The notes beneath the pieces are model-generated. The model made no database searches. It saw only the letters and a program-made list of their open reading frames with translations, and was not told the origin of the DNA. A stretch of 64,000 nt of DNA from Ornithinibacillus bavariensis (GTDB lineage: Bacteria; Bacillota; Bacilli; Bacillales; Amphibacillaceae). Positions 52,021 through 60,503 of this stretch are shown piece after piece. A program made the position numbers and the translations under genes. The DNA lies in contig NZ_JBNPWZ010000005.1 of NCBI RefSeq assembly GCF_050433565.1, positions 1 to 64,000 of the forward strand, written 5' to 3'. Position 1 is the first letter of the stretch, and every line of letters starts with the position of its first letter.

Positions 52021-52058
52021 TTAAACTCCTATAAAGTTCATTTGTAAGGAGGAAATAA

Positions 52059-52526
52059 ATGCCTATCATTGAACATCATCAACTTATTCATGCACCGATT
52101 GATTTATGTTTTGATTTAGCTAGAAGTGTAGATATTCATATCCAAACAACTACTTTTACGAACGAAAGAGCTGTAGCTGGAGTCACAACAGGTTTATTAG
52201 AAATGGGTGACACAGTCACTTTTGAAGCAACACATTTCGGTGTTAAGCAAAAGTTGACCGCTAAAGTCATTAAAATGGATAAGCCTCATGAATTTATTGA
52301 CATAATGGTTAAAGGTGCATTTCATTCCTTTATGCATACCCATCGTTTCATAGAAGAATTAGATGGAACCTTAATGATTGATTACTTTCAATATAAGTCA
52401 CCTTTTGGTGTAATTGGTAATATTGCTGACAGGCTGTTTTTGGAAAGATACATGAAAACATTTATTGCTTCTCGAGCGGAAGCATTGAAGAAGATTGCTG
52501 AAAATATGAAAGGTGATATAGGATAA
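52059..52526 (+). CDS. SRPBCC-family (ligand-binding START-like) protein
   Basis: The 155-residue protein has the SRPBCC order: HHQLIHAPIDLCFDLARSVDIH, GDTVTFEATHFGVKQKLTAKV, then FHSFMHTHRFIEELDGTLMIDYFQYKSPFG, and a C-terminal helix. It resembles the CoxG/'cell division inhibitor' type annotated in many Bacilli; the ligand is unknown. An AAGGAGGAA site precedes the ATG. Confidence 0.85.
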   Translation: MPIIEHHQLIHAPIDLCFDLARSVDIHIQTTTFTNERAVAGVTTGLLEMGDTVTFEATHFGVKQKLTAKVIKMDKPHEFIDIMVKGAFHSFMHTHRFIEELDGTLMIDYFQYKSPFGVIGNIADRLFLERYMKTFIASRAEALKKIAENMKGDIG

Positions 52527-52635
52527 GAAGAAACACTGGATAGGAATTACTAGGTTTTTATTTTTATTAATTCTTAGCTGATAAATAGTTTCACAGGAAA
52601 ATAGTTTTCATGACAAATTGTTAGGGAGTAATTAT

Positions 52636-53121
52636 ATGGAGATTTGGGATTTATATGATGAAAACAAGAAAAAAATTGGTAAGACCCATGTTAGAGGAGT
52701 TCCACTTCCAGAAGGCTGCTATCACTTAGTTGTCCATATATGGATTCAAAATGACAAGGGTGAAATACTCTTATCAAAGCGCCATCCCCAAAAATCCTGG
52801 GGTAATTATTGGGAATGTACCGGTGGCTCTGTGCTGACCGGGGAAACAAGTTTGGAGGGCGCTTTAAGAGAGACAGCTGAAGAGTTGGGCTTGGTACTAG
52901 ATCCAAGTCAAGGAAAATTAATGATAAGTGAACGACGGAAACATTTTCACTCCGATATTTGGTTATTTCAATCAAATGTAGTAATTGAGGATCTTCAATT
53001 TCAAGAGGATGAGGTTATTGATGCAAAATGGGTGGATAAAGTTTCATATGAAGATATGCTGAGTAAAAAGGAGATTGTCCCTACTTTACCTCACTTTTGG
53101 AACGTAGTCTTGGGTCGATAG
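52636..53121 (+). CDS. NUDIX hydrolase
   Basis: The 161-residue protein carries the NUDIX box GSVLTGETSLEGALRETAEELGL (about residues 65-87) with the expected REXXEE core (here RETAEE). N-terminal MEIWDLYDENKKKIGKTHVRG is typical of the isopentenyl-diphosphate isomerase-like NUDIX group. It removes a nucleoside or other group linked to a diphosphate; the substrate is not clear. The ATG at 52636 follows TTAGGGAGT; a TTG at 52618 is upstream of that site. Confidence 0.9.
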   Translation: MEIWDLYDENKKKIGKTHVRGVPLPEGCYHLVVHIWIQNDKGEILLSKRHPQKSWGNYWECTGGSVLTGETSLEGALRETAEELGLVLDPSQGKLMISERRKHFHSDIWLFQSNVVIEDLQFQEDEVIDAKWVDKVSYEDMLSKKEIVPTLPHFWNVVLGR

Positions 53122-53201
53122 AAATTTGAGATTTGTAGATAGGAGAAATTAGAAATAAAAGGCTTAGACAAAGCAACCCTTCAACCGAGCTGAACATTAA
53201 T

Positions 53202-53236
53202 AAAGGAACCATTTTTAAAAAGTGGTTCCTTTTTTG
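53202..53236 (+). terminator. Terminator after the NUDIX gene
   Basis: AAAGGAACCA (53202-53211) pairs with TGGTTCCTTT (53223-53232), and the T run continues. Confidence 0.85.
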
Positions 53237-53396
53237 TAATTTATAAAATAATTACATTATAAAAGATAGAAAAAAATGATCTTTGTAATAATTCGCTGAA
53301 CTTAACCGTTCATAATGGTAAAATAGAATAGGCATTTGTTTCGTCGTTATTATTAGGTTTTGATTTGTATATTCTTGCAGAGGAAGAGGATATTGA

Positions 53397-53982
53397 TTGA
53401 GGAAAACTAGGGAAATAACATTTTTTATAGTGGGTTCCATAGGAGTTTTTATTCTTATTTTGACCTGGTTTTATCCCTTTTCAATTTTTGGTATCAATAA
53501 AACCTATAAGATAAAGCCTGATCCGATAGTGGTTGACCAATATGCTATGGATTTACAGACTTTGAAAGAAGCTATCGGAAACGATGTGAAGGAAGGATTA
53601 AGTACATCTATAAATTATACGGTTGAAAGAACACAATCCATACTTTTACTATTTGAAAAAGAGTGGCTACTAAGTAAAGATCCGATTAAACTTAAGAAAT
53701 CTGATTCTAGAGAATTTATTGTTTGTTGTTAGAAGTACTAGAGATTTAATGCTTAGTTTATTAAAAAGGGAAGACTATACTAGCACGCAACGACAATATT
53801 TGGCCTATAGTATTGAAGGCATACTAGAATTAGAAGAATTAGTCACTAATCTTAAAGAAAGTAATTTCTATTCCAAAAAAGATTTAAGAATTCAATTTCA
53901 TAATCTAAAGGCGGAAATAATGAGGAATTTTATGATGTATTCTACTTTTTATGAAATTTATCAAGAAGAAAATGGCAACTAA
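53397..53982 (+). pseudogene. Frameshifted gene for a membrane-anchored protein
   Basis: The first 111 codons start with TTG behind GAGGAAGAGGA and encode an N-terminal membrane helix (EITFFIVGSIGVFILILTWF) and a helical soluble part. The frame ends at SREFIVCC. A second frame overlaps and continues as FVVRSTRDLMLSLLKREDYTSTQRQ, finishing at EENGN. The two halves read as one ~190-residue protein split by a single-base shift near 53722, in a run of GTTTGTTGTT. It is either a real inactivation or a sequencing error. Confidence 0.6.
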
Positions 53983-54045
53983 TTGAAATGTAATGCATCA
54001 ATGCAATTAATATATGAAGTTATTATAAAGAGAGGGAATGTATCC

Positions 54046-54516
54046 ATGCTAAAACCATTTCATCATTTAACTAGAGGTGTCCTTATCAAAGAAAATAAGG
54101 TTTTACTTGCACAAGCCAAAGGATACAGTAATACATTTTTACCGGGAGGACACGTTGAAAACGGTGAAAGCGCAAAGGATGCACTAAAGAGGGAGCTTGA
54201 AGAAGAATTAGGAATAGCCAGTAAAATTGGCAGTTTTCTAGGTGTAGTTGAACATAAATGGGAGAAAAAAGAGATAATACATTATGAAATTAATCAAGTT
54301 TTTCTAATTGAGTGTGAGGAATTAGCTTCTAGTTATAAACCCGAAGCTAATGAGCCCCACCTTATTTTTCACTGGGTAAAGGTGGATGAACTAGATAAAT
54401 ATAATCTTCAGCCCTATCCCTTTAGAGATCTAATTAAGAACTTTGTAAACGGAAATAAAGAAGTTTGGTGGGAAAGTACATTACGTGCAGTAATAGATGA
54501 TTCAAATAGGAATTAG
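54046..54516 (+). CDS. NUDIX hydrolase
   Basis: The 156-residue protein has the NUDIX box GGHVENGESAKDALKRELEEELGI (about residues 34-57) with a correct RELEEE core, preceded by TRGVLIKENKVLLAQAKG. The ATG at 54046 follows GAGAGGGA; the frame opens at 53983 without a site. It is the second NUDIX gene in this island and is only distantly like the first, so it is not a recent duplicate. The substrate is unknown. Confidence 0.9.
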   Translation: MLKPFHHLTRGVLIKENKVLLAQAKGYSNTFLPGGHVENGESAKDALKRELEEELGIASKIGSFLGVVEHKWEKKEIIHYEINQVFLIECEELASSYKPEANEPHLIFHWVKVDELDKYNLQPYPFRDLIKNFVNGNKEVWWESTLRAVIDDSNRN

Positions 54517-54561
54517 GGCAAGAAAAAATTATTCAAGTTAATCGATTAGGAGGATGGGGAG

Positions 54562-54939
54562 ATGATTTACTCATTATCAATTATAGTTTTCGCTATGTTT
54601 GTAATTATAGCGATATTTCAAGTTTTATTATCACTAGGCTATCCATTAGGTGAGTATGCCATGGGCGGTTATTATAAGGTCTTGCCCAAAAAATTACGTA
54701 TAATAAGTGCATTTAATGCAGTATTACTTTTATGCATGTCTTTCATATTTCTTCAACATGGAAGTGTTATACATTCACTAGATTTTTTGCCAATTAACGT
54801 ATTAGCTTGGATAATTACTATTTTTCTAGGTATTAATACATTAGCTAATTTGGTTTCGAGAAGTAAGAAGGAGAGGATGGTTATGACTCCTCTGTCTAGC
54901 ATCGCCTTTATTTTATGTTTGATTATTGTATTAAATTAA
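54562..54939 (+). CDS. Small polytopic membrane protein
   Basis: A 125-residue protein with four membrane helices (about 4-24, 47-64, 77-95, 105-124) and the loop GYPLGEYAMGGYYKVLPKKLRI, which looks conserved in a family of small Bacillus membrane proteins. A TAGGAGGATGGGG site precedes the ATG. It lies between NUDIX and VOC genes on the same strand. I have no functional assignment. Confidence 0.7.
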   Translation: MIYSLSIIVFAMFVIIAIFQVLLSLGYPLGEYAMGGYYKVLPKKLRIISAFNAVLLLCMSFIFLQHGSVIHSLDFLPINVLAWIITIFLGINTLANLVSRSKKERMVMTPLSSIAFILCLIIVLN

Positions 54940-54982
54940 TTTTTACAAAGTATTATATTAAAAAAATTCTAAGGAGGTAATG

Positions 54983-55336
54983 ATGAGTAGTCCAATTTTG
55001 AATCAAATAGGAACAGTCTTCATCCCAGTTAGCAACATAGAAAAAGCTCGCGATTGGTATTGTGAGATGTTAGGTATAAAGGTGGAGGGTGATATTCAGT
55101 TTGGTCATCTATATGTTATACCTATGGAAGGTACTGGGATAGTTTTAGACAGCAAAATATACGCTAAAGACAAAGTGTTTAGAACAGCGGCCTTTCATTT
55201 CAATACGGAGAATATAGAAGAAGCATATTGTTACATGAAGGAAAAAGGTGTCGAGCTAATATCTGATATTGAACATAATCATTACTTTAATTTTAAGGAC
55301 CCAGATGGAAATATGTTAATGATATGTAAATGTTGA
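54983..55336 (+). CDS. VOC-family (glyoxalase fold) protein
   Basis: The 117-residue protein has GTVFIPVSNIEKARDWYCEMLGIKV and ends NHYFNFKDPDGNMLMICKC, the paired module ends of VOC proteins. The cavity sequence is short, so it is a minimal one-domain form that should dimerise. An AAGGAGG site lies 5 bases before ATG 54983 (ATG 54980 is closer than usual). The substrate is unknown. It is the second VOC gene in the island. Confidence 0.85.
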   Translation: MSSPILNQIGTVFIPVSNIEKARDWYCEMLGIKVEGDIQFGHLYVIPMEGTGIVLDSKIYAKDKVFRTAAFHFNTENIEEAYCYMKEKGVELISDIEHNHYFNFKDPDGNMLMICKC

Positions 55337-55397
55337 TTGAAATGATCGAGAACGATTTTATTTAATCGTATTTATCAGTGAAATTGGAGGAATGAAC

Positions 55398-55632
55398 ATG
55401 CCTAAAGTAGGATTGCAAAATACGGAATTCAAATACTTGGAGAGTTAAAGCTAGTGGGATATAGAGTTTTATGTGCCGGTGATCAATATGTAAAGGAAAT
55501 ACCAAAAGCAGCAATACGTTTAAGTGAGATCAAACAAGTAGTTAATCCAACTCAACAATATGATATATAATCGAAAATGATACCGATGATAAAGATGGTT
55601 ATTGGGTTTGTGTGGAAGTCAAGGAAAGTTAA
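55398..55632 (+). pseudogene. Decayed GyrI-like effector-binding protein
   Basis: An ATG behind TTGGAGGAAT starts MPKVGLQNTEFK, then a frameshift leads to LGELKLVGYRVLCAGDQYVKEIPKAAIRL, then SEIKQVVNPTQQYDI and a stop; after another shift ENDTDDKDGYWVCVEVKES ends at 55632. The blocks read as the N-terminal two-thirds of an AraC-type effector-binding domain. Two frameshifts and a truncated end show it is dead. A related but intact domain lies at 48173. Confidence 0.65.
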
Positions 55633-55659
55633 TAGGTGATAATCAAATATTCTCCATAT

Positions 55660-55692
55660 AACCAGCTAAGTGTAACTAAAGCTGGTTTTTTG
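55660..55692 (+). terminator. Terminator after the decayed effector gene
   Basis: AACCAGCT (55660-55667) pairs with AGCTGGTT (55680-55687), followed by a T run. Confidence 0.75.
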
Positions 55693-56202
55693 GTTACATC
55701 CAATTTTTATAGAATACACCTAAGCTAGATTTATTCAGATATTAATTTATAGGTAAGAATTATGCAATGACAAAAAGGAAGTTTAATATACAATATAGTT
55801 GATAAAATAATAAAGTTGTTAAGAGAGAGAATTAATGTATTCAATTAATTTGGACCTATTGTTTGCAATATGGACATATTGATTACCAGGTAAAACTAAG
55901 TCAAAATTATAAAGAGTAACTTTCTGATGAGTAGTCCAAATAACAAAAACACAAATATATTCTTACGCTTTAGTTAAAAGGATTTTAGGATATTTTAATA
56001 AAACTCCTGTATTAAAGGTAGCTTTATTACGTTGACGGTCTATTATAAACGGATTTATTTGACGTTATTGGCAAGTAAAATGTCGCCCTCTGCTAGTTAC
56101 AAGGAGATACGGAAAAGGTAATATAATATTTGTCCCGTTAATGAAGCAGAATACATTTCCAGTCAAAACTAGTGAAAGTGTAGAAAGCTAAAGGAGGACC
56201 CA
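55693..56202. other. Intergenic region, no gene seen
   Basis: This 510-base, AT-rich stretch lies before the AraC gene. It contains short near-repeats (GGACCTATTG at about 55852 and GGACATATTG at about 55872) but no open frame with a start and ribosome binding site except that of the AraC gene at its end. It may hold the junction where the higher-GC AraC gene was inserted. Confidence 0.4.
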
Positions 56203-57216
56203 ATGATGAAATCTCTTAATCGTATTAAAGTCCCGGCAGGATTTTGGACAGGAATACATCAATTAGGGATTGCCCCTCAAGATGTGGCTCGAAAAGCACG
56301 ACTGCCGCTCACCATTATTACGGATCAATCTGTCACCACCGACCAATATTTCGCAATTTGGCAGGCATATTCGGATCTCATTGATGACACTGCTGAAGGA
56401 ATTATCAAGCTTACGACCGTCTTTGAAACAGCGCATTACCCACCCGCAGTCTTAGCGACTTACCATGCTCGTGACTACCGTGACGCACTAAAACGAATGG
56501 CACGGTACAAGCAAATGTGTCCCCCTGAAAGTTTACGTATCAACGAGGGTGATGAGGACTGTACAATTGAACTAGATTGGTTGTATACCGAGCAATCAGG
56601 TCCACCGATGCTGGTTGGAATCACTCTGGCATTTCTTGTGGAGCTTGGACGTCGGGGTACGGGTCAACCGCTCACTGCGAAATTTGTCGAATTTACGCAC
56701 CCAATGGGCGACATACGCGCTCTAGAAGCTTACTTCGGATGCCATATCCGGATTGGTGCAAATTGTAACAGGTTGACATTACGTCGATGTGATTTGGACT
56801 TGCCTTTTGTCTCGTACAACGAAGAATTGCTGGAGATTCTGACACCTGTATTGGATAAATCGTTGGATGAGCAGCAACACAGTCGCTCAATCACGGAAAT
56901 GGTCAAATGGATCCTGAAACGTAGTTTATCGGGAGGGCGTCCTGACATTCAGATTGTCGCAAGTGAGCTAGGGATGAGCGATCGTACCTTGCAGCGCCGT
57001 CTTACTGAAGAGGGCACGAGCTTCAAGCATCTTTTGACACAAGTCAGACATGAATTGTCTCGAGTGTATTTGGCAGACCCCGCATTCGATATTAAGGAGG
57101 TAGCCTTCATGATTGGATATGAGGACCAGAACTCGTTCTACCGTGCCTTCCGCCTTTGGGAAGGTGATACTCCCTTTAATTGGCGTACTAAACATTTAGG
57201 TACTTCAACAATATAA
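56203..57216 (+). CDS. AraC-family transcriptional regulator, higher-GC than surroundings
   Basis: The 337-residue protein has an arabinose-binding-like N-terminal domain (about 20-200) of the kind seen in OruR/VirF-type regulators and a C-terminal double helix-turn-helix (IVASELGMSDRTLQRRLTEEGTSF...LADPAFDIKEVAFMIGYEDQNSFYRAF). An AAAGGAGG site precedes the ATG (56203 or 56206). One sampled 60-base segment (56941-57000) has 33 G/C bases (55%), far above the neighbours, which points to transfer from a higher-GC relative. It probably regulates the adjacent SDR gene. Confidence 0.9.
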   Translation: MMKSLNRIKVPAGFWTGIHQLGIAPQDVARKARLPLTIITDQSVTTDQYFAIWQAYSDLIDDTAEGIIKLTTVFETAHYPPAVLATYHARDYRDALKRMARYKQMCPPESLRINEGDEDCTIELDWLYTEQSGPPMLVGITLAFLVELGRRGTGQPLTAKFVEFTHPMGDIRALEAYFGCHIRIGANCNRLTLRRCDLDLPFVSYNEELLEILTPVLDKSLDEQQHSRSITEMVKWILKRSLSGGRPDIQIVASELGMSDRTLQRRLTEEGTSFKHLLTQVRHELSRVYLADPAFDIKEVAFMIGYEDQNSFYRAFRLWEGDTPFNWRTKHLGTSTI

Positions 57217-57314
57217 CGTTGACTTAACACTATTAAAAAAGAATAACATAATTATTGCCTCAATGGGGAAGAGCGTAGTTATTTTATTCATAAAGGCAAA
57301 AGGAGAAATATATT

Positions 57315-58109
57315 ATGGATATGGGATTAAGCAATAAGACAGCTTTAGTTACAGGATCAACGAAAGGTATAGGTAAAGCGATTGCAATTGAACTTGCTAA
57401 AGAAGGTGTCAATGTACTAATTAATGGACGAAATTATGACGAGGTAGAACGAATTGTAAATGAAATTAAATCGGAATACCCAACTACCTCCCCTCAAAAT
57501 GCAACAGCAGACATTGTCGATGTGGAGCAGAGAGAAGCATTATTTGAAAAATTCCCCACTATTGATATTTTAGTTAATAATATGGGTATTTATGAAATTA
57601 TGCAATATGAGGACATTGACGATGAAGTATGGGATAAATACTTCCGTACGAATGTTCTTGCTGCAAATGGATTATCTAAATTTTATTTGCCTAAAATGTT
57701 AAAAAATGATTATGGTCGTATCATCTTTATTGCGAGTGAAGAGGCAATCATGCCTTCAGGACAAATGCCCCAGTATTGTATGACAAAATCAATGCTATTG
57801 TCATTGTCAAAAACCTTATCTAAATTAACAATAGGTACAGAAGTTACAGTCAATACTATCATGCCAGGTCCAACACTCTCGGAAAATGTTCAGCAAATAA
57901 TTGAGGGAATTTACGCAAATTCAGATATGACTTTTTTAGAGAAAGAGAAAGAATTTATGAATACAAACCTACCTCAATCTGAAATACAACGATTTATTAG
58001 GCCTAATGAAATCGGTAGATTAGCCACATTTGTGTGCAGTCCTTATGCATCCGCATTTAAAGGTTCGCCAATTCGTATGGATGGGGGAATGGTACCGACC
58101 ATTTTTTAG
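57315..58109 (+). CDS. Short-chain dehydrogenase/reductase (SDR)
   Basis: The 264-residue enzyme has the cofactor loop TGSTKGIGKAIA (residues 14-25), NNMGIYE, the catalytic Ser in FIASEEA and the Tyr-Lys pair YCMTK (about residue 155-159). The N-terminal Rossmann pattern with an Arg after the second strand (NGRNYDE) suggests NADP(H). The substrate is unknown. An AAAGGAGAAA site precedes the ATG. It lies 98 bases after the AraC gene and has low-GC, host-like composition, unlike that gene. A terminator follows. Confidence 0.92.
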   Translation: MDMGLSNKTALVTGSTKGIGKAIAIELAKEGVNVLINGRNYDEVERIVNEIKSEYPTTSPQNATADIVDVEQREALFEKFPTIDILVNNMGIYEIMQYEDIDDEVWDKYFRTNVLAANGLSKFYLPKMLKNDYGRIIFIASEEAIMPSGQMPQYCMTKSMLLSLSKTLSKLTIGTEVTVNTIMPGPTLSENVQQIIEGIYANSDMTFLEKEKEFMNTNLPQSEIQRFIRPNEIGRLATFVCSPYASAFKGSPIRMDGGMVPTIF

Positions 58110-58154
58110 CATTTTCTATTCCATCAATTTATAAATGTAAACAAAGCATATAAC

Positions 58155-58199
58155 AATAGGAAGCTCTAATAATATAGAATTGGAGTTTCCTATTTTTTT
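58155..58199 (+). terminator. Terminator of the SDR gene
   Basis: A 12-bp stem (58155-58166 with 58183-58194, one mismatch/G-U) with a long T run. Confidence 0.82.
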
Positions 58200-58322
58200 C
58201 TCAATCCACAATAACTCCACTAATCAAAAATTAATATACTATTCCATATAACTGTTCTCTATTTGAATATCCATTCCAATTCTATCATTCAATAATACTA
58301 TTCTATTATTTTCCTCTATCAG

Positions 58323-58350
58323 TCATAATTTCTCCTTGAGTACATACATT
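58323..58350 (+). promoter_or_regulatory. Sigma-E-type promoter of the spoIIIA operon
   Basis: TCATAATT (58323-58330) and CATACATT (58343-58350) match the mother-cell sigma-E -35 (ATA-centred) and -10 (CATACA.T) elements, 62 bases before spoIIIAA. The operon is known to be sigma-E-controlled in B. subtilis. Confidence 0.75.
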
Positions 58351-58412
58351 TACTTATAGAAAGTGAATCATGAAATGGTTTATGAACCTATGAAAAGAAG
58401 CGAGGACAAGCT

Positions 58413-59399
58413 ATGCAAGAAATATTGCGCTTATTCCCAACAGATATTCGTGACGAAATCCAACAAAAGATGAATAAGAAGTGGGACATGCTTCAGGAGA
58501 TAAGAGTTCGTTTAAATCAACCGATTGAGTTAATTTACGACCATGGTGTTGAGTGGCTACGTGTAGCCCGCCCTAACAAAAAGGACTATGTTTTCATTAT
58601 TAATCAACTGAGTGAATTTTCTCTTTATCGTATGGAAGATGAGCTAAGAGAAGGATTCATCACAATTGATGGTGGTCATCGTGTCGGACTCGCGGGAAAA
58701 GTAAATACCATTCACGGGTCTGTTAAAGCAATCCAATATATTACGTTTTTAAATATAAGAATCGCCAAGGAGAAGATTGGTGTTGCTAGACCTGTTATTC
58801 CTTATTTGTTTGAGGAGAGATTTTTAAATACGTTATTTGTTGGCCCACCACAATCAGGAAAGACAACTTTAATTCGGGATGTCATTCGAATTATTTCCTC
58901 TGGTTGGAACCATGTTCCACCTAAAAAGGTTGGTGTCGTGGATGAACGATCGGAAATTGCAGCGTGCCTTCATGGTGTACCACAGCATGATTTAGGATTA
59001 AGAACAGATGTCTTAGATGCCTGTCCGAAAGCAGAGGGCATGATGATGATGATTCGTTCCATGTCACCGGAAGTCTTAGTTGTGGACGAGATTGGTAGTG
59101 ACAAGGATGTCTATGCCTTAACGAATGCGATGAATGCTGGTGTAACTGTTATTTGTACCATTCATGGACAATCCTTGCAGGAAATAAAAAATCGACCCCA
59201 GGTACAATCACTATTTGATAAGCATGTTTTTCAACGAATAATCATTTTAAATGGTCAAGATAAACCAGGAACCATTGAGAAAATTTATAACGAAGATGAA
59301 AAAAATATCTATCAGAAATCGAGGTGCCTACCAAATGAAGTGGATCGGAGCACTTCTGTTTATCGGGACAACGACCTGGCTCGGATTCGATTGGAGTAA
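58413..59399 (+). CDS. spoIIIAA: Stage III sporulation ATPase SpoIIIAA
   Basis: The 328-residue secretion-type ATPase has Walker A GPPQSGKTTLIRD and Walker B VLVVDEIGSDKD, with the RxxGPP-type residues and HGQSLQEI. It powers the SpoIIIA-SpoIIQ channel between mother cell and forespore. The C-terminus (after about residue 300) runs 65 bases into spoIIIAB, so the last 20 residues are unlike the family and the stop position is worth noting. A GCGAGGACAAG site precedes the ATG. Confidence 0.95.
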   Translation: MQEILRLFPTDIRDEIQQKMNKKWDMLQEIRVRLNQPIELIYDHGVEWLRVARPNKKDYVFIINQLSEFSLYRMEDELREGFITIDGGHRVGLAGKVNTIHGSVKAIQYITFLNIRIAKEKIGVARPVIPYLFEERFLNTLFVGPPQSGKTTLIRDVIRIISSGWNHVPPKKVGVVDERSEIAACLHGVPQHDLGLRTDVLDACPKAEGMMMMIRSMSPEVLVVDEIGSDKDVYALTNAMNAGVTVICTIHGQSLQEIKNRPQVQSLFDKHVFQRIIILNGQDKPGTIEKIYNEDEKNIYQKSRCLPNEVDRSTSVYRDNDLARIRLE

Positions 59400-59847
59400 T
59401 CGGTTAGCGAAGCGGCCAAAGCATATACGTCATTTGATTAATGCATTACAAGTGCTAGAAGCGGAAATTCTTTATAGTCAGTTACCATTACATGAGGCGT
59501 TTATTTCCATAGCAAAGCAAATTCCCGACCCAATTAAAGCTTTTTTTCAATTAGTTGCTAAAAGAATGGAAGACAATCATATTGATTTCGAAGTAATTTG
59601 GGAGGATTGTGTATCAGCTTTGATAGAGCAATCCAGCCTAGGCCAAACTGAACAAGAAATTCTTGTTCAGTTTGGTCGAACGTTAGGACAACATGATTTC
59701 ACACAGCAGCAGAAGCATATCCAACTTACGATTAGACACTTAGAAAGGGAACTACATGATGCAAGGGAAGAACAAGATAAATATGGAAAAATGGCTAAAA
59801 ATATTGGTTTTCTAGCAGGGTTGTTTATCGTGTTATTGCTTATATAG
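59335..59847 (+). CDS. spoIIIAB: Stage III sporulation protein SpoIIIAB
   Basis: The 170-residue GspF-like membrane protein starts MKWIGALLFIGTTTWLGFDWSN, with a membrane helix at each end, and carries RPKHIRHLINALQVLEAEILY, a strong family mark. The frame opens at 59251 inside spoIIIAA, but the ATG at 59335 follows GAGGTG and aligns with the family start. It forms the platform of the feeding-tube complex. Confidence 0.94.
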   Translation: MKWIGALLFIGTTTWLGFDWSNRLAKRPKHIRHLINALQVLEAEILYSQLPLHEAFISIAKQIPDPIKAFFQLVAKRMEDNHIDFEVIWEDCVSALIEQSSLGQTEQEILVQFGRTLGQHDFTQQQKHIQLTIRHLERELHDAREEQDKYGKMAKNIGFLAGLFIVLLLI

Positions 59848-59867
59848 GGAAAGAAAGGGGCTTAGTT

Positions 59868-60074
59868 ATGCTTGCAGATGCATCCATTTTATTTCAAATT
59901 GCTGGTATCGGAATCATAGTTGCACTTATTCATACAATTTTAAAACAAATGGGTAAAGAAGAAATTGCCCAGTTCGTGACACTTGTTGGATTTATTATTG
60001 TGTTGGTGGTTGTGATTAATGGATTATCCGATCTTTTCCAGCAAATCCGATCTGTTTTTCTATTCCAAGGGTAG
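59868..60074 (+). CDS. spoIIIAC: Stage III sporulation protein SpoIIIAC
   Basis: A 68-residue, two-helix membrane protein with ILFQIAGIGIIVALIHTILKQMGK and the conserved end FLFQG, closely matching the family. An AAAGGGGC site precedes the ATG. Function in the channel is structural. Confidence 0.95.
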   Translation: MLADASILFQIAGIGIIVALIHTILKQMGKEEIAQFVTLVGFIIVLVVVINGLSDLFQQIRSVFLFQG

Positions 60075-60079
60075 CTTCT

Positions 60080-60472
60080 ATGGATATATTACAAATTGTC
60101 ACTCTCGGAATTATTGCTAGTGTTTTATACATTATTTTAAAGGATATGCGTGGCCCCTTTGCTTTTATTATTTTACTTATAACAGGAATTGTATTATTTC
60201 TTGCTATTATTAGCCAGATTGGCTCAGTCATTCGATTAATAGAGTCCCTGGGACAAAAAGCATCAATTAATGGCATGTATATTGAAACCATTTTGAAAAT
60301 TATTGGAATTGCCTACATTACGGAGCTTGGTGCGAGCTTAACAAAGGATGCTGGACTTAGTGCAGTTGCTTCCAAAATAGAATTAGCAGGAAAAATATTT
60401 ATTTTAATATTAGCAATCCCAATTATAACAGCTGTAGTTGAAGCTATCTTAAATTTCTTACCTTCCGCATAA
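60080..60472 (+). CDS. spoIIIAD: Stage III sporulation protein SpoIIIAD
   Basis: The 130-residue membrane protein has four hydrophobic segments and the motif SLTKDAGLSAVASKIELAGKIFILILAIPII, diagnostic of SpoIIIAD. It begins only 5 bases after spoIIIAC, so the two are co-translated. Confidence 0.95.
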   Translation: MDILQIVTLGIIASVLYIILKDMRGPFAFIILLITGIVLFLAIISQIGSVIRLIESLGQKASINGMYIETILKIIGIAYITELGASLTKDAGLSAVASKIELAGKIFILILAIPIITAVVEAILNFLPSA

Positions 60473-60503
60473 GAGGGTATATGGGAGGGACGAGTCGAAG
60501 TGC

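Noticed and set aside
56577..57195. Several 60-75 codon frames on both strands over the AraC gene
   Set aside because: They are by-products of the higher GC content of this gene and lack ribosome binding sites.
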